A stretch of DNA of 64,000 nucleotides from Rhizobium sp. Leaf371 (GTDB lineage: Bacteria > Pseudomonadota > Alphaproteobacteria > Rhizobiales > Rhizobiaceae). The stretch's first letter is position 1. Every line of letters starts with the position of its first letter. Positions 47,240-57,278 of the stretch are shown here, one piece after another. Below the pieces are notes generated by a model that had not been told where the DNA came from, made no database searches, and saw only the letters and a program-made list of their open reading frames with translations. The position numbers were made by a program, and so were the translations under genes. The stretch covers positions 2 through 64,001 of the forward strand of contig NZ_LMQB01000001.1 of the NCBI RefSeq assembly GCF_001424045.1, read 5' to 3'.

Positions 47240-48478
47240 GTGACAATCCAATTCAAGACCGGCCTCATGGCCCTTGCATTGCTCGGCTCGACCGCACTCG
47301 GCACGATGACTGCCACAGTCGCACAGGCCGCAGACCAGGAAATCAGCTGGATCTATTGCGGCGACAAGATCGACCCGATCCATGAAAAGTACATCAAGGA
47401 ATGGGAAGGCAAGAACGCCGGCTGGACCGTGAAGCCAGAGCTCGTCGGCTGGGAACAGTGCCAGGACAAGGCGACGACGCTGGCCGCTGCCGGTAACCCG
47501 GTCGGCATGGCCTATGTCGGCTCGCGCACGCTGAAGGAATTCGCCGAGAACGACCTGATCGTTCCCGTGCCGATGACCGACGCGGAAAAGAAGACCTACT
47601 ACCCCAACATCGTCGACACCGTGACCTTCGACGACAACCAGTGGGGCGTGCCGATCGCCTTCTCGACCAAGGCGCTCTACTGGAACAAGGACCTCTTCGC
47701 GAAGGCCGGGCTCGATCCCGAAACGCCGCCGAAGACCTGGGCCGAAGAGATCGCCTTCGCCAAGCAGATCAAGGAAAAGACCGGCATTGCCGGCTACGGC
47801 CTTCCGGCCAAGACCTTCGACAACACCATGCACCAGTTCATGCATTGGGTTTACACCAATAACGGCAAGGTCATCGATGGCGACAAGATCGTCATGGACA
47901 GCCCGGAAGTGCTGGCAGCCCTGCAAGCCGTCAAGGACATCACGCCCTATTCCGTCGAAGGTGCGACCGCCTACGAACAGAACGAAATCCGCGCCATCTT
48001 CCTCGATGGCAAGGCCGGCATGATCCAGTCCGCATCGGGCGCCGCAGCGCTGCTGAAGAAGACCGACATGAAGTGGGGCGTTGCGCCGCTGCCGCTCGGT
48101 CCCTCGGCCAAGGGTGAGGGCACGCTGCTCATCACCGACAGCCTGGCGATCTTCAAGGGCACGGGCGTCGAGGACAAGGCGATCGAATTCGCCAAGTTCA
48201 TCACCTCGCCGGGCCCGCAGGGCGAATACGAACTGCAGGGCGGCGCTGGCCTGACCCCGCTGCGCCCTTCGGCCAAGGTTGACGAATTCGTCAAGGCCGA
48301 TCCGTCGTGGAAGCCGTTCATCGACGGTATCGCCTTCGGTGGTCCGGAGCCCCTGTTCAAGGATTACAAGGGCTTCCAGAATGCCATCATCGAAATGGTC
48401 CAGTCGGTCGTCACCGGCAAGGCCGAGCCGGCAGATGCTCTGAAGAAGGCTTCGGTCGCGATCGAAGAGTACAAATAA
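47240..48478 (+). CDS. Extracellular sugar-binding protein of ABC importer
   Basis: 412 aa, family 1 (MalE-like) solute-binding protein. Signal peptide in the first 31 residues (hydrophobic core ALALLGSTALG, end TVAQAA before DQEI). The mature part has the usual two-lobe fold features, such as WGVPIAFSTKALYWNKDLF. GTG 47240 follows GGGAG at good spacing. A hairpin behind the gene (48,493-48,522) probably stabilises its mRNA, as binding proteins are needed in excess. Ligand inferred as an amino sugar or oligosaccharide from nearby GH20 and RpiR genes. Confidence 0.92.
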   Translation: MTIQFKTGLMALALLGSTALGTMTATVAQAADQEISWIYCGDKIDPIHEKYIKEWEGKNAGWTVKPELVGWEQCQDKATTLAAAGNPVGMAYVGSRTLKEFAENDLIVPVPMTDAEKKTYYPNIVDTVTFDDNQWGVPIAFSTKALYWNKDLFAKAGLDPETPPKTWAEEIAFAKQIKEKTGIAGYGLPAKTFDNTMHQFMHWVYTNNGKVIDGDKIVMDSPEVLAALQAVKDITPYSVEGATAYEQNEIRAIFLDGKAGMIQSASGAAALLKKTDMKWGVAPLPLGPSAKGEGTLLITDSLAIFKGTGVEDKAIEFAKFITSPGPQGEYELQGGAGLTPLRPSAKVDEFVKADPSWKPFIDGIAFGGPEPLFKDYKGFQNAIIEMVQSVVTGKAEPADALKKASVAIEEYK

Positions 48479-48492
48479 GCTTGTCCAGCCTG

Positions 48493-48522
48493 CTGTCGCG
48501 GCGGCCCCTGCCGTCGCGACAG
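48493..48522 (+). terminator. Hairpin after the binding-protein gene
   Basis: CTGTCGCGGCGGC (48,493-48,505) pairs with GCCGTCGCGACAG (48,510-48,522) over 13 positions, with one G-T pair and a four-base loop. No T run follows, so it is more likely an mRNA-stabilising or partial-termination element than a full terminator. Confidence 0.55.
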
Positions 48523-48616
48523 TCCCTTCCCGGGGCGTAGGACCGGCCTGCCTGCCGACCCGTTTCCCTTTTTCGTCCAGACCAACGCCGCCCGCTTCGG
48601 CGACCGGAGACCGATC

Positions 48617-49744
<1,128 letters not shown>

Positions 49745-49801
49745 GGGCCTAAACGAAGGGTGGAAGGGCCGGGCGCCCTTCCGCCGTCTCTCACCCGTCT
49801 C

Positions 49802-50893
49802 TCACCACACAAGGCCGCGCGCGGCGACGTCCTCGATGCGCGTCACCACGCCGTTCCGGTGGAACGTCATGATGTCGAACAGGTTCGACACCACGCAGGT
49901 GTGGTTCGGCACGATCAGCACCTTGTCGCCGATGTCGGGCCGCGCGCCGGAGACCCGCGACAGGTCCACCACGCCGTGCTCCTCGGACAGGCCCGAGATG
50001 ACGGCGTCGGGATAATCGACGAGCATGCCATAATCCGAAAATCCGAGAAGGTCCGATGTCAGCGCCTTGGAACCGGCGTCGAGCACGGCGCGGTCGGGCG
50101 TGGGGCGCGCGACGACGGTTGCCAGCACCTGCATGGCGCAGTCCTGCAGCGAGCAATGGCCGGAGCGGGCCATGGCACGGTCGTTGTAAACATAGGTGCC
50201 GGCACGGTGCTCGGTGGCGGACGGCACCTGATGGGCTGAGAACAGGCTCGGCGTGCCGCCGTTGCTGACGATCGGGCAGGGCATGCCGAGAGCGGCAAGG
50301 CTGGCGATCGCGCTTGCGAAGAACGCCTCCACCGCCGCTTCGTCATGGGCCTTCGGATAGGTCATCAAGCCGCCGAAGACGAGGCCATCGGCCGCCGCGA
50401 TCCTCTGGCCGAGAGCCACGGCCGCCGCCGGGTCCTGCACGCCGCAGCGTCCGGCGCCGGTGTCGCATTCGACCAGCACCGTCAGCGGCCTGGCGCCGGC
50501 GAAACGGGCTGCGAGGCCTTCGACCGTCACCCCGCTGTCGGCGACGACTTTCAGGCCTGCGATGCGTTCGTTCAGCGCCCTCAGCCGGTCGAGCTTTTCG
50601 GGCCCGAGAATATTGAAGGTGATGAGGATGTCCTCAAAGCCGGCGTCCGCGAAAACCTCGGCTTCCGTGATCTTCTGGCAATTGATGCCGCGCGCGCCGG
50701 CCGCTTCCTGCGCCTTGGCGATGGCCGGGATCTTGTGGGTCTTGATATGCGGGCGAAAGGCGAGGCCATGGCCGTCGAGATAGGTCTGCACGCGGGCGAT
50801 GTTCGCGGCCAGCCTGTCCTCGTCGATGAGGGGCAGGGGCGTCGACAGCGACAGGATGGGCTGGCCGACCTGCGGCCGCAGCGGGGTTGTCAT
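49802..50893 (-). CDS. PLP-dependent D-threonine aldolase/D-serine dehydratase-like enzyme
   Basis: 363 aa, alanine-racemase-like N-terminal barrel of the DSD1/D-threonine aldolase family. RPHIKTHKIP holds the PLP lysine, and C-terminal metal ligands are likely in IVPNHTCVVSNL. Such enzymes act on D-amino acids with a beta-hydroxyl group. ATG 50893 has GGGAG nine bases upstream. Last gene of the leftward operon after an M81 peptidase and an NTF2-like protein. It suggests the pathway handles a D-amino acid. Confidence 0.88.
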   Translation of the reverse strand: MTTPLRPQVGQPILSLSTPLPLIDEDRLAANIARVQTYLDGHGLAFRPHIKTHKIPAIAKAQEAAGARGINCQKITEAEVFADAGFEDILITFNILGPEKLDRLRALNERIAGLKVVADSGVTVEGLAARFAGARPLTVLVECDTGAGRCGVQDPAAAVALGQRIAAADGLVFGGLMTYPKAHDEAAVEAFFASAIASLAALGMPCPIVSNGGTPSLFSAHQVPSATEHRAGTYVYNDRAMARSGHCSLQDCAMQVLATVVARPTPDRAVLDAGSKALTSDLLGFSDYGMLVDYPDAVISGLSEEHGVVDLSRVSGARPDIGDKVLIVPNHTCVVSNLFDIMTFHRNGVVTRIEDVAARGLVW

Positions 50894-50980
50894 CGGCGTC
50901 TCTCCCGTTGGTCTTATCGTCTTCACAGTGGTTCCTCGTCTGCGGGTTGCGCGAGCTTTGCACAGGCGCAGACGCCATTT

Positions 50981-52465
50981 CTATCCCGCATCCCGTGTCA
51001 TCGTGGCAAGTCCGTGCGGGTCCTCGACAATGGGCCAGATGTTTCGGGAGGCGCGGCGATAGGCTGTCTTGGCCGGGTTGTTCGGATAGGGCGAGCCGGC
51101 CGCGCAATAGAGGATCTCGGAGGCGATCTTCGAGAAGGCGGCATAGAAGTGGTTGGTGGATTTGATCACCAGCAGGTGCTTTGTCGTCGGATCGATGCCG
51201 AGCGCGGTGAAGAGCGAGGGATCGTAACTCTGGACCCGCACCGAACTCAGGATGATGTCGATGCCGTCGAGATGGATATGCGCGGCATCGCCGAAGGGTG
51301 CGACGCTTTCGCCGAAGCGCATTTCGGCGCTGCGGACGACGCGCCGGACCGTCACCTGCCCGTCGATCGGGTTGCCGGTGCCGGGCGCAGATTTCGCGCC
51401 GAAGCGGAGCGGGATCTCCGCGCCTTCGCCGGCCGCCATGCAGATCTGCACGGCGATCGGGTCCCAGATCATGCCGACGGCTACATTTGTCACGCCGCGG
51501 GCAAGGAGGGCCGCAAGGATGACCGTCGCATCGCCCGCCGTGCCGCCACCGGGATTGTCCCACATATCGGCGATGACGACGGGCCCGAGCGGGTTCGCCA
51601 GCGCCCGGTCGATCGCTTCCGCCTCGTCGATCTGCGGCATCATGAAGGTTCCGCGCCTTGAAAACAGCTCCAGCCCGAGGTCGCGCGCCAGCCGCTCGCC
51701 TTTCTCTTTCTGTCTGTCGGTGATCGCGATGGTCTTCGTGCCCATCTCCGGCACGTCGCCGGCCATGAAGCCGTGGATGACGGAGAGCGAGAGGATCTCT
51801 GGATCGCCGGCCTCCATCCGCATCAGCCGATCGACAAAGGAGCGCATCGGATCGCGCGAGGTCGGGAAGACGTCGATCATCCGGCAGTCGAACACGGACA
51901 TGACAGGCTTCACGCGCCCTTCCAGCGTGTCCACCGCAATCCGCCAGAGGTCTTCGGCGCGCGCGACGAAGTCGGTATGGGGGAACTCCTTGAACGCGAC
52001 GAAGAAATCGACGGCCGCAACGCGCTTGGCGGTGAGGTGGCTGTGGGGATCGATTTCGGCGCAGACGAGACGATCGGGCCCGACGATCTCGCGGATGCGG
52101 GCGAGCAGATCGCCTTCCGGATCGAGATAGCCATCGGCCACCATCGCGCCGTGCAGGCCCATGACCACGCCATCGACGGGCATCGCGGCCTTCAACTGGT
52201 CGAGGATCTCGTCGCGCAGGCTCTCATAGGCCTGCCGGTTGATCAGGCCCGCCGGGTCCGCCCAGGCGGCCGTGCCCTCGATGAGCGTCCAGCCTTTCTC
52301 CGCACAGACCTTTCGCCCCACCGTGATCGGCGCGGTGCAGAGCGTCGGCGTTTCCGGATGCTGGCCCGGAGGCGCGTAGAGGGACTCCTCGAAGGCGCGG
52401 CGGTCGATGCAGATCGGCGCGAAGGTATTGGTTTCCGTGGCAAGGGCGGCGGTAAAGAGACGCAC
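50981..52465 (-). CDS. M81/MlrC-family metallopeptidase
   Basis: 494 aa. Family motifs ATETNTFAP, GLHGAMVADGYLDPEGD, IDPHSHLT and ADMWDNPGGGTAGD are all present, and the C-terminal MlrC domain is complete. MlrC proteins are metal-dependent hydrolases named for breakdown of linearised microcystin; most members have unknown substrates. GTG start at 52465. It has a second M81 paralogue at 57,279 within the same regulon, which hints at cleavage of unusual amide bonds in the compound used here. Confidence 0.87.
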   Translation of the reverse strand: MRLFTAALATETNTFAPICIDRRAFEESLYAPPGQHPETPTLCTAPITVGRKVCAEKGWTLIEGTAAWADPAGLINRQAYESLRDEILDQLKAAMPVDGVVMGLHGAMVADGYLDPEGDLLARIREIVGPDRLVCAEIDPHSHLTAKRVAAVDFFVAFKEFPHTDFVARAEDLWRIAVDTLEGRVKPVMSVFDCRMIDVFPTSRDPMRSFVDRLMRMEAGDPEILSLSVIHGFMAGDVPEMGTKTIAITDRQKEKGERLARDLGLELFSRRGTFMMPQIDEAEAIDRALANPLGPVVIADMWDNPGGGTAGDATVILAALLARGVTNVAVGMIWDPIAVQICMAAGEGAEIPLRFGAKSAPGTGNPIDGQVTVRRVVRSAEMRFGESVAPFGDAAHIHLDGIDIILSSVRVQSYDPSLFTALGIDPTTKHLLVIKSTNHFYAAFSKIASEILYCAAGSPYPNNPAKTAYRRASRNIWPIVEDPHGLATMTRDAG

Positions 52466-52540
52466 GGTGTTCGGCTTTCCACAGGTTGGCGGGGTCAGGA
52501 GTGGGCATGGCAGGCGCCGATCGCGCGCCGTCCGTCATCG

Positions 52541-53026
52541 CTACCGGGCGGGGTTCGGCAGGTAGCCGGTGAAGCCGCAGATCTTCCAGCGCCCCTCGTG
52601 CAGGCGGCAGGTGTAGAGCGTCTGCCATTGCATCACGTCGAGACTGCCATCGGTCTTGCGGATGCCGCCCTGGAATTTCTTGCGGGCAAGCGCCGTCTCC
52701 CCCTTCACCTCGATCGCCTCCAGCGTCGTCGTGGCAAAGATCGCCTGGCGCGGGTCCTCGCCATAGGTCTGGCTCTGAAAATCGCGGGCCTGCTTCAGCC
52801 ATTCGTCGCGGTAGGCGGCGAGGGAGGGAAAGGCGAGGGTCCAGTCGTCCGGGTCCGGCTTGTGATTGCCGCTGATGGCCAGAAAGCCGTCCTCGACGAA
52901 GTCGCCCGCGACCATCGACCAGTCCGCCGCCAGAAAGGCATCGATATCGCGGGGAACCAGCATCTCCCAGATGGCGTGGCGCGCCACGTCGCTTGCCGGA
53001 AAGGGATTGGCATGGGGATCACGCAT
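52541..53026 (-). CDS. NTF2/SnoaL-like protein
   Basis: 161 aa with an alpha+beta cone layout: an N-terminal helix set including MVAGDFVEDGFLAI, and strands such as WQTLYTCRLHEGRWKICGFTGYLP at the end (split pattern typical of the NTF2-like fold). AGAGG precedes ATG 53026. First gene of the leftward operon, immediately beside an operator-like site (53,044-53,054). Enzyme or ligand-binding role unknown. Confidence 0.72.
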   Translation of the reverse strand: MRDPHANPFPASDVARHAIWEMLVPRDIDAFLAADWSMVAGDFVEDGFLAISGNHKPDPDDWTLAFPSLAAYRDEWLKQARDFQSQTYGEDPRQAIFATTTLEAIEVKGETALARKKFQGGIRKTDGSLDVMQWQTLYTCRLHEGRWKICGFTGYLPNPAR

Positions 53027-53043
53027 GGGACGACCTCTGGTCT

Positions 53044-53125
53044 AAATTATTTTCATGGAGGCTCGAAAACTCTGGTCAAGTTCGGTTTTCTATGGTCCAT
53101 TGTCAACAATTGACGAAAATAATTT
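53044..53125. promoter_or_regulatory. Paired inverted operator-like sites between divergent operons
   Basis: AAATTATTTTC (53,044-53,054) and its exact reverse complement GAAAATAATTT (53,115-53,125) face each other across the divergent start region. Each lies 15 to 18 bases from a start codon. GTCAA-CAA-TTGAC (53,102-53,114) is a further small palindrome. The RpiR-type regulator two genes to the right is the likely binder. Confidence 0.55.
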
Positions 53126-53139
53126 GCAAGAGGGCCGGG

Positions 53140-53526
53140 ATGACCATCACGCGATATGGCACGGAGAAAGCCGGTGCCGGTGGCCAGAGACTGCCTTTCG
53201 CCCGCGCCGTGGAGGCTGCCGGCTGGCTGCACGTGTCCGGCCAGGTGGCCATGGAAGACGGCGAGATCATTTCGGGCGGCATCGTCGAGCAGACGCACAA
53301 GACCATCGCCAATCTCCTCGCCATTCTGGACGAGGCCGGCTACGGCGTCGAGCATGTCGTGCGCTGCGGCGTCTGGCTGGACGATCCGCGCGACTTCTGG
53401 ACCTTCAACAAGATCTACCAGACCTATTTCGGCGAGCACCCGCCGGCGCGCGCCTGCGTTCAGGCGTCCATGATGGTGGATTGCAAGGTCGAGATCGACT
53501 GCGTCGCCTACAAGGCGCCGGTCTGA
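53140..53526 (+). CDS. RidA-family protein
   Basis: 128 aa, complete YjgF/YER057c/UK114 fold, with VSGQVAMEDG at the start and the conserved Arg in PPARACVQ near residue 108. RidA proteins hydrolyse reactive enamines and imines released by PLP enzymes, which fits the D-threonine-aldolase-like gene of the opposite operon. AGAGGG precedes ATG 53140. First gene of the rightward operon. Confidence 0.9.
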   Translation: MTITRYGTEKAGAGGQRLPFARAVEAAGWLHVSGQVAMEDGEIISGGIVEQTHKTIANLLAILDEAGYGVEHVVRCGVWLDDPRDFWTFNKIYQTYFGEHPPARACVQASMMVDCKVEIDCVAYKAPV

Positions 53527-53566
53527 CGGCTTCAGGCGCCGGGCGGGCAAGCTTCGGGGAGGCGGA

Positions 53567-54430
53567 ATGGATATCTTCACGACGATCCAGGAAGGCCGGG
53601 CGCAGTTTTCGCCGTCCGAGCAGCGGATCGCCGATATTCTCCTCGGCGACTTCGAATTCGCGGTCAATGCCTCCATCATCGAGCTTGCCGAACGGGCGGA
53701 GGTCTCGCCGCCGACGGTCACGCGCTTCTGCCGCAATGTCGGCTGCCAGAGCTTTTCCGACTTCAAGGTCAATCTCGCCAAGACCGCCTTCATCGGCGTG
53801 CGCTATCTCAACCCGGAGGCAAAAAGCACCGAGCCGGCCGATGTGGCGGAAGACGTGATCACCAAGGCGCAGAACGCGCTGTTCATGATGCATCGCGCGC
53901 TCGACTCCGTGCTTCTCGACAAGGTGGCCGACCGGCTGTCGCGCGCCGAGATGGTCTATACCTTCGGCTCGGGCGGCAATTCCTCGATGATCGCGACCGA
54001 GCTGCAGAACCGGCTGTTTCGTCTCGGCTCCCGCGTCACCGCCAGCAACGATCACAACATGCAGCTGATGCTGACGGCTGCCGCCCGAACCAACGACGTG
54101 ATCGTCGGCTCTTCCTTTTCGGGCCGCAACCAGGAACTCGCCCGCTGCTTTGCGCTCGCCCGCGAAAGCGGCATCACCACCATCGCGCTCACGCAATCGG
54201 ACAGTCCGGTGGCGCAGGCGGCGGAACTCGTCATCGGCATCGATTTGCCGGAGGGGGCGAACATTTTCCGTCCGACCTCCACCCGCTTTGCTTTCCTCGC
54301 GGTGGTGGATGTGATCGCGAGCCTCGTCGCCTATCGCAACCGCAAGCTCTCGACCGTGACGCTGCGCCACATCAAGCAACAGCTGGTCGAACACCGCGAC
54401 GGTGACGACCGCCAGATTCTCGGAGACTGA
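53567..54430 (+). CDS. RpiR/MurR-family transcription regulator
   Basis: 287 aa. N-terminal helix-turn-helix (residues about 1-77, with SPSEQRIADILL and AERAEVSPPTVTRFCRNVGC) and a C-terminal SIS sugar-phosphate-binding domain (about 110-250, FGSGGNSS, then GSSFSGRNQE). Such regulators sense phosphorylated sugars or amino sugars. Likely binds the AT-rich palindromes at 44,154 and 53,044/53,115, and so would control both the importer operon and the divergent operons. Confidence 0.9.
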   Translation: MDIFTTIQEGRAQFSPSEQRIADILLGDFEFAVNASIIELAERAEVSPPTVTRFCRNVGCQSFSDFKVNLAKTAFIGVRYLNPEAKSTEPADVAEDVITKAQNALFMMHRALDSVLLDKVADRLSRAEMVYTFGSGGNSSMIATELQNRLFRLGSRVTASNDHNMQLMLTAAARTNDVIVGSSFSGRNQELARCFALARESGITTIALTQSDSPVAQAAELVIGIDLPEGANIFRPTSTRFAFLAVVDVIASLVAYRNRKLSTVTLRHIKQQLVEHRDGDDRQILGD

Positions 54431-54464
54431 CCATGCCGTGCACCTCTGCCTACGGGCGCGCGAA

Positions 54465-55247
54465 ATGCCGATGACCCGTTCGATTGCCGTCGTCACGGGT
54501 GCGGCCGGCGATATCGGCCGCGCGATTGCGGCCCGCTTGTCGGACAGCCACGACATCGTCGCGCTGGTCGATATCGATGCCGCGGCGCTGGAGCTTGCCG
54601 CCCGTGAACTCGGTTCTTCCGAGCGTTTCATCTCCGTCGTCTGCGACATCACGGACGAGGCGAGCATAAGCGCGATGGCGGAGGTCACGGCCGGGCTCGG
54701 CCTCGTGCGCACGCTGGTCAACAATGCCGGTGCGGCGCGCGCCGTGAGCCTGCACGATACGGACGGTGCGATCTGGCGGGCCGATGCCGCGCTCAATCTG
54801 GAAGCGCCGTTTCTGGTGTTCCGCGCGCTGGAAACCGCGCTGAAAGAAGCGCAGGGCGCGGTCGTCAACATCGCTTCCGTCAACGGCCTCGCCGTGTTCG
54901 GCCACCCGGCCTATAGCGCGGCCAAGGCCGGGCTCATTCATCTGACGCAGTCGATCGCGGTCGAATACGGCAAGTTCGGCATCCGCGCCAATGCGGTCGC
55001 GCCGGGCACGGTGCGCACACAGGCCTGGGAAGCGCGCGCCAGCGCCAATCCGCAGGTGTTCGAGGATGTGAAGCGCTGGTACGCGCTGCGCCGGATCGCA
55101 ACCGCCGAAGACGTCGCCAATGCCGTGTTCTTCCTCGCCAGCGAGCAGGCCCGCGCCATCACCGGCGTCTGCCTGGCGGTGGATTGCGGGCTGACCGCGG
55201 GGCAGGCCGAGCTGGCGCGGACCTTTTCGCAATCCGACCATTACTGA
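54465..55247 (+). CDS. SDR-family oxidoreductase
   Basis: 260 aa. TGAAGDIGRA nucleotide-binding motif, NNAGAAR, Ser in IASVNG, and YSAAKAG (Tyr and Lys of the active site) are present: a complete classical short-chain dehydrogenase, NAD(P)-dependent. ATG 54465 is chosen because it starts just before the first strand. Third gene of the rightward operon. Probably acts on an intermediate of the sugar or hydroxy-acid pathway. Confidence 0.9.
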   Translation: MPMTRSIAVVTGAAGDIGRAIAARLSDSHDIVALVDIDAAALELAARELGSSERFISVVCDITDEASISAMAEVTAGLGLVRTLVNNAGAARAVSLHDTDGAIWRADAALNLEAPFLVFRALETALKEAQGAVVNIASVNGLAVFGHPAYSAAKAGLIHLTQSIAVEYGKFGIRANAVAPGTVRTQAWEARASANPQVFEDVKRWYALRRIATAEDVANAVFFLASEQARAITGVCLAVDCGLTAGQAELARTFSQSDHY

Positions 55248-55276
55248 CATCACGACCGTCCAGAAGGGAAACCACC

Positions 55277-57199
55277 ATGGCAAACGCACAGGATTTCCGG
55301 CTCGAGAACAGCTGGCACCCGATCGATGGAGACGCGTGCGGCGGCTTCGTCTTCACGCTGTTCAACCTGTCGGACGCGCCGATTTCCGGCTTCACGCTGG
55401 CCTATACGTCGCTGACGCGCGTGATGGACGATCCGGCCTGCGACAATGCCACCTTCCTCCTGCGCAACGCCAATTTCCACCAGTTCGCCCCGCCAGAGGG
55501 CCTGGTGCTCGCGCCGGGCGGCAGCTGGCGTTTCACCGTGTCGGGTCTCTGGCGTCCGGCCAAGCACCGGACGGACGGCGCAAAATCGGCCTATCTGACG
55601 CTTCCTGACGGCCGCCATGTCCCGGTCGATGTGGACGACCTGCTTCTCGACGGGCGCCCGGCCGAGCCCGCCCCGGACCTGCTACCGAAGGGCAGGGTGA
55701 CGGAACCCTTCTATCTGCTGCCCTGGCCGAAGGCCGCCAGCCTGACGGCCGGGGATGCCGTGCCCGTGGCGCTCTATCCCGCCGAGGGCACGGGCGGCGA
55801 GGACCTGAAGGCGGTGAGCACCGTCATCGCGCTTTACCGGCGGCTTTTCAGCGTCGGGCATGTGCCATTGTCGCTTGCGCCGGTGCATGAGGGGCGCGCG
55901 CTCGAATTTCGACAGGCGGACGCCCTCGGTGCCGAAGCCTATCGGCTGGATTTCGCCGATGTGGTCACTCTCGCTTACGGCGGCGCGGCCGGCCGGCAAT
56001 ATGGGCTGACCGCGCTCGCGCAGATTCTGCATGGCGCCCGTACGGAAAAGGCCGTGTTCCGGTTTCCCGCCTCCGGCGAGATCGCGGACGCGCCGCGCTA
56101 TGTCTGGCGCGGCTGCCATCTCGATGTGTCGCGTCAGTTCTATCCGGTTGCCGATGTCATCCGGCTGATCGATATTCTCGCCTGGTACCGCATGAACGTG
56201 TTCCACTGGCACCTCTCGGACGACGAGGCCTGGCGGCTGGAGATCAAGGCCTATCCGACGCTGACGACGCTCGGCGTGCTGCGCGGACCGGACGAGCCGA
56301 TGCTGCCGCAGCTTGGCAACGGGGCGGAGCCGGTCGGCGGCTTCTATTCCCAGGACGATGTGAAGGCGATCGTCGGGCATGCGCTGGCGCTGCAGGTCGA
56401 GGTCGTGCCGGAGATCGATATTCCCGGCCACAGCACGGCGACGCTGGTCGCCCTGCCGGCGCTTGCCGACGGGCAGGAAGCGCCCGACAGCTACCGCTCG
56501 GTCCAAGGCTTTCCCAACAATGCGCTGAACCCTGCGGTCGAGGAGACCTACGTGTTTCTCGGCAAGGTGTTCGACGAGATGGTGACGCTGTTCCCCTCGA
56601 AGCTTCTCCATATCGGCGGCGACGAAGTCGCGTCGAACACCTGGATGGCGTCGCCGCTGGCGCGCAAGCTGATGGCGGACGAGGGCGTCGAGGGCACGTT
56701 CGGGCTGCAGAGCTATTTCATGAAGCGCATCCAGCAGATGCTGTCCGAGCGCGGCCGCAGGCTCGCCGGCTGGGACGAGGTGTCGCATGGCGGCGGTGTC
56801 GATCCCGCGGGGACGCTGCTGATGGCGTGGCAGAAGCCCGAGGTCGGCGTGGAGCTGGCACGCCAAGGCTATGATGTCGTGATGACGCCGGGGCAGGCCT
56901 ACTATCTCGACATGGTGCAGGACGAGGCCTTTCAGGAGCCGGGCGCGAGCTGGGCCGGCACCGTGCCGCCGCAGCACACCTATACGTACGAGGCGGTCGG
57001 CGATTTCCCCGAGGCGCTGCAGGCCCGCATGCGCGGCGTGCAGGCGTGCATCTGGTCGGAACATTTCCTCAACCGCGACTATTTCAACCACCTCGTCTTC
57101 CCAAGGCTCGCCGCGATCGCCGAGGCCGCGTGGACACCGCGGGAGCGCAAGGCCTGGCAGCGGTTTGCCGCGCTGGCGCCGTTGAGCCCGAAACTCTAG
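55277..57199 (+). CDS. Beta-N-acetylhexosaminidase (GH20)
   Basis: 640 aa. GH20 catalytic domain (about residues 275-600): RGCHLDVSRQFYP, NVFHWHLSDDEAWR, VPEIDIPGHS and IGGDEV, in which Asp-Glu are the catalytic pair. An N-terminal beta domain (1-270) precedes it. It removes terminal GlcNAc or GalNAc residues. AAGGGA lies before ATG 55277. No signal peptide was seen, so it is probably cytoplasmic and works on imported oligosaccharides. This gene gives the strongest hint that the operon handles an amino-sugar compound. Confidence 0.92.
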   Translation: MANAQDFRLENSWHPIDGDACGGFVFTLFNLSDAPISGFTLAYTSLTRVMDDPACDNATFLLRNANFHQFAPPEGLVLAPGGSWRFTVSGLWRPAKHRTDGAKSAYLTLPDGRHVPVDVDDLLLDGRPAEPAPDLLPKGRVTEPFYLLPWPKAASLTAGDAVPVALYPAEGTGGEDLKAVSTVIALYRRLFSVGHVPLSLAPVHEGRALEFRQADALGAEAYRLDFADVVTLAYGGAAGRQYGLTALAQILHGARTEKAVFRFPASGEIADAPRYVWRGCHLDVSRQFYPVADVIRLIDILAWYRMNVFHWHLSDDEAWRLEIKAYPTLTTLGVLRGPDEPMLPQLGNGAEPVGGFYSQDDVKAIVGHALALQVEVVPEIDIPGHSTATLVALPALADGQEAPDSYRSVQGFPNNALNPAVEETYVFLGKVFDEMVTLFPSKLLHIGGDEVASNTWMASPLARKLMADEGVEGTFGLQSYFMKRIQQMLSERGRRLAGWDEVSHGGGVDPAGTLLMAWQKPEVGVELARQGYDVVMTPGQAYYLDMVQDEAFQEPGASWAGTVPPQHTYTYEAVGDFPEALQARMRGVQACIWSEHFLNRDYFNHLVFPRLAAIAEAAWTPRERKAWQRFAALAPLSPKL

Positions 57200-57278
57200 G
57201 GGCAGGGCGGAAGGGGGCTCCGTTCCCTTTCGTCTTGCTCTCCTGCTCATCCCGAAACCCGATCAAGGGCCAGACATC

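Noticed and set aside
55682-57250. Reverse frame over GH20
   Set aside because: Shadow of a gene with clear catalytic motifs.
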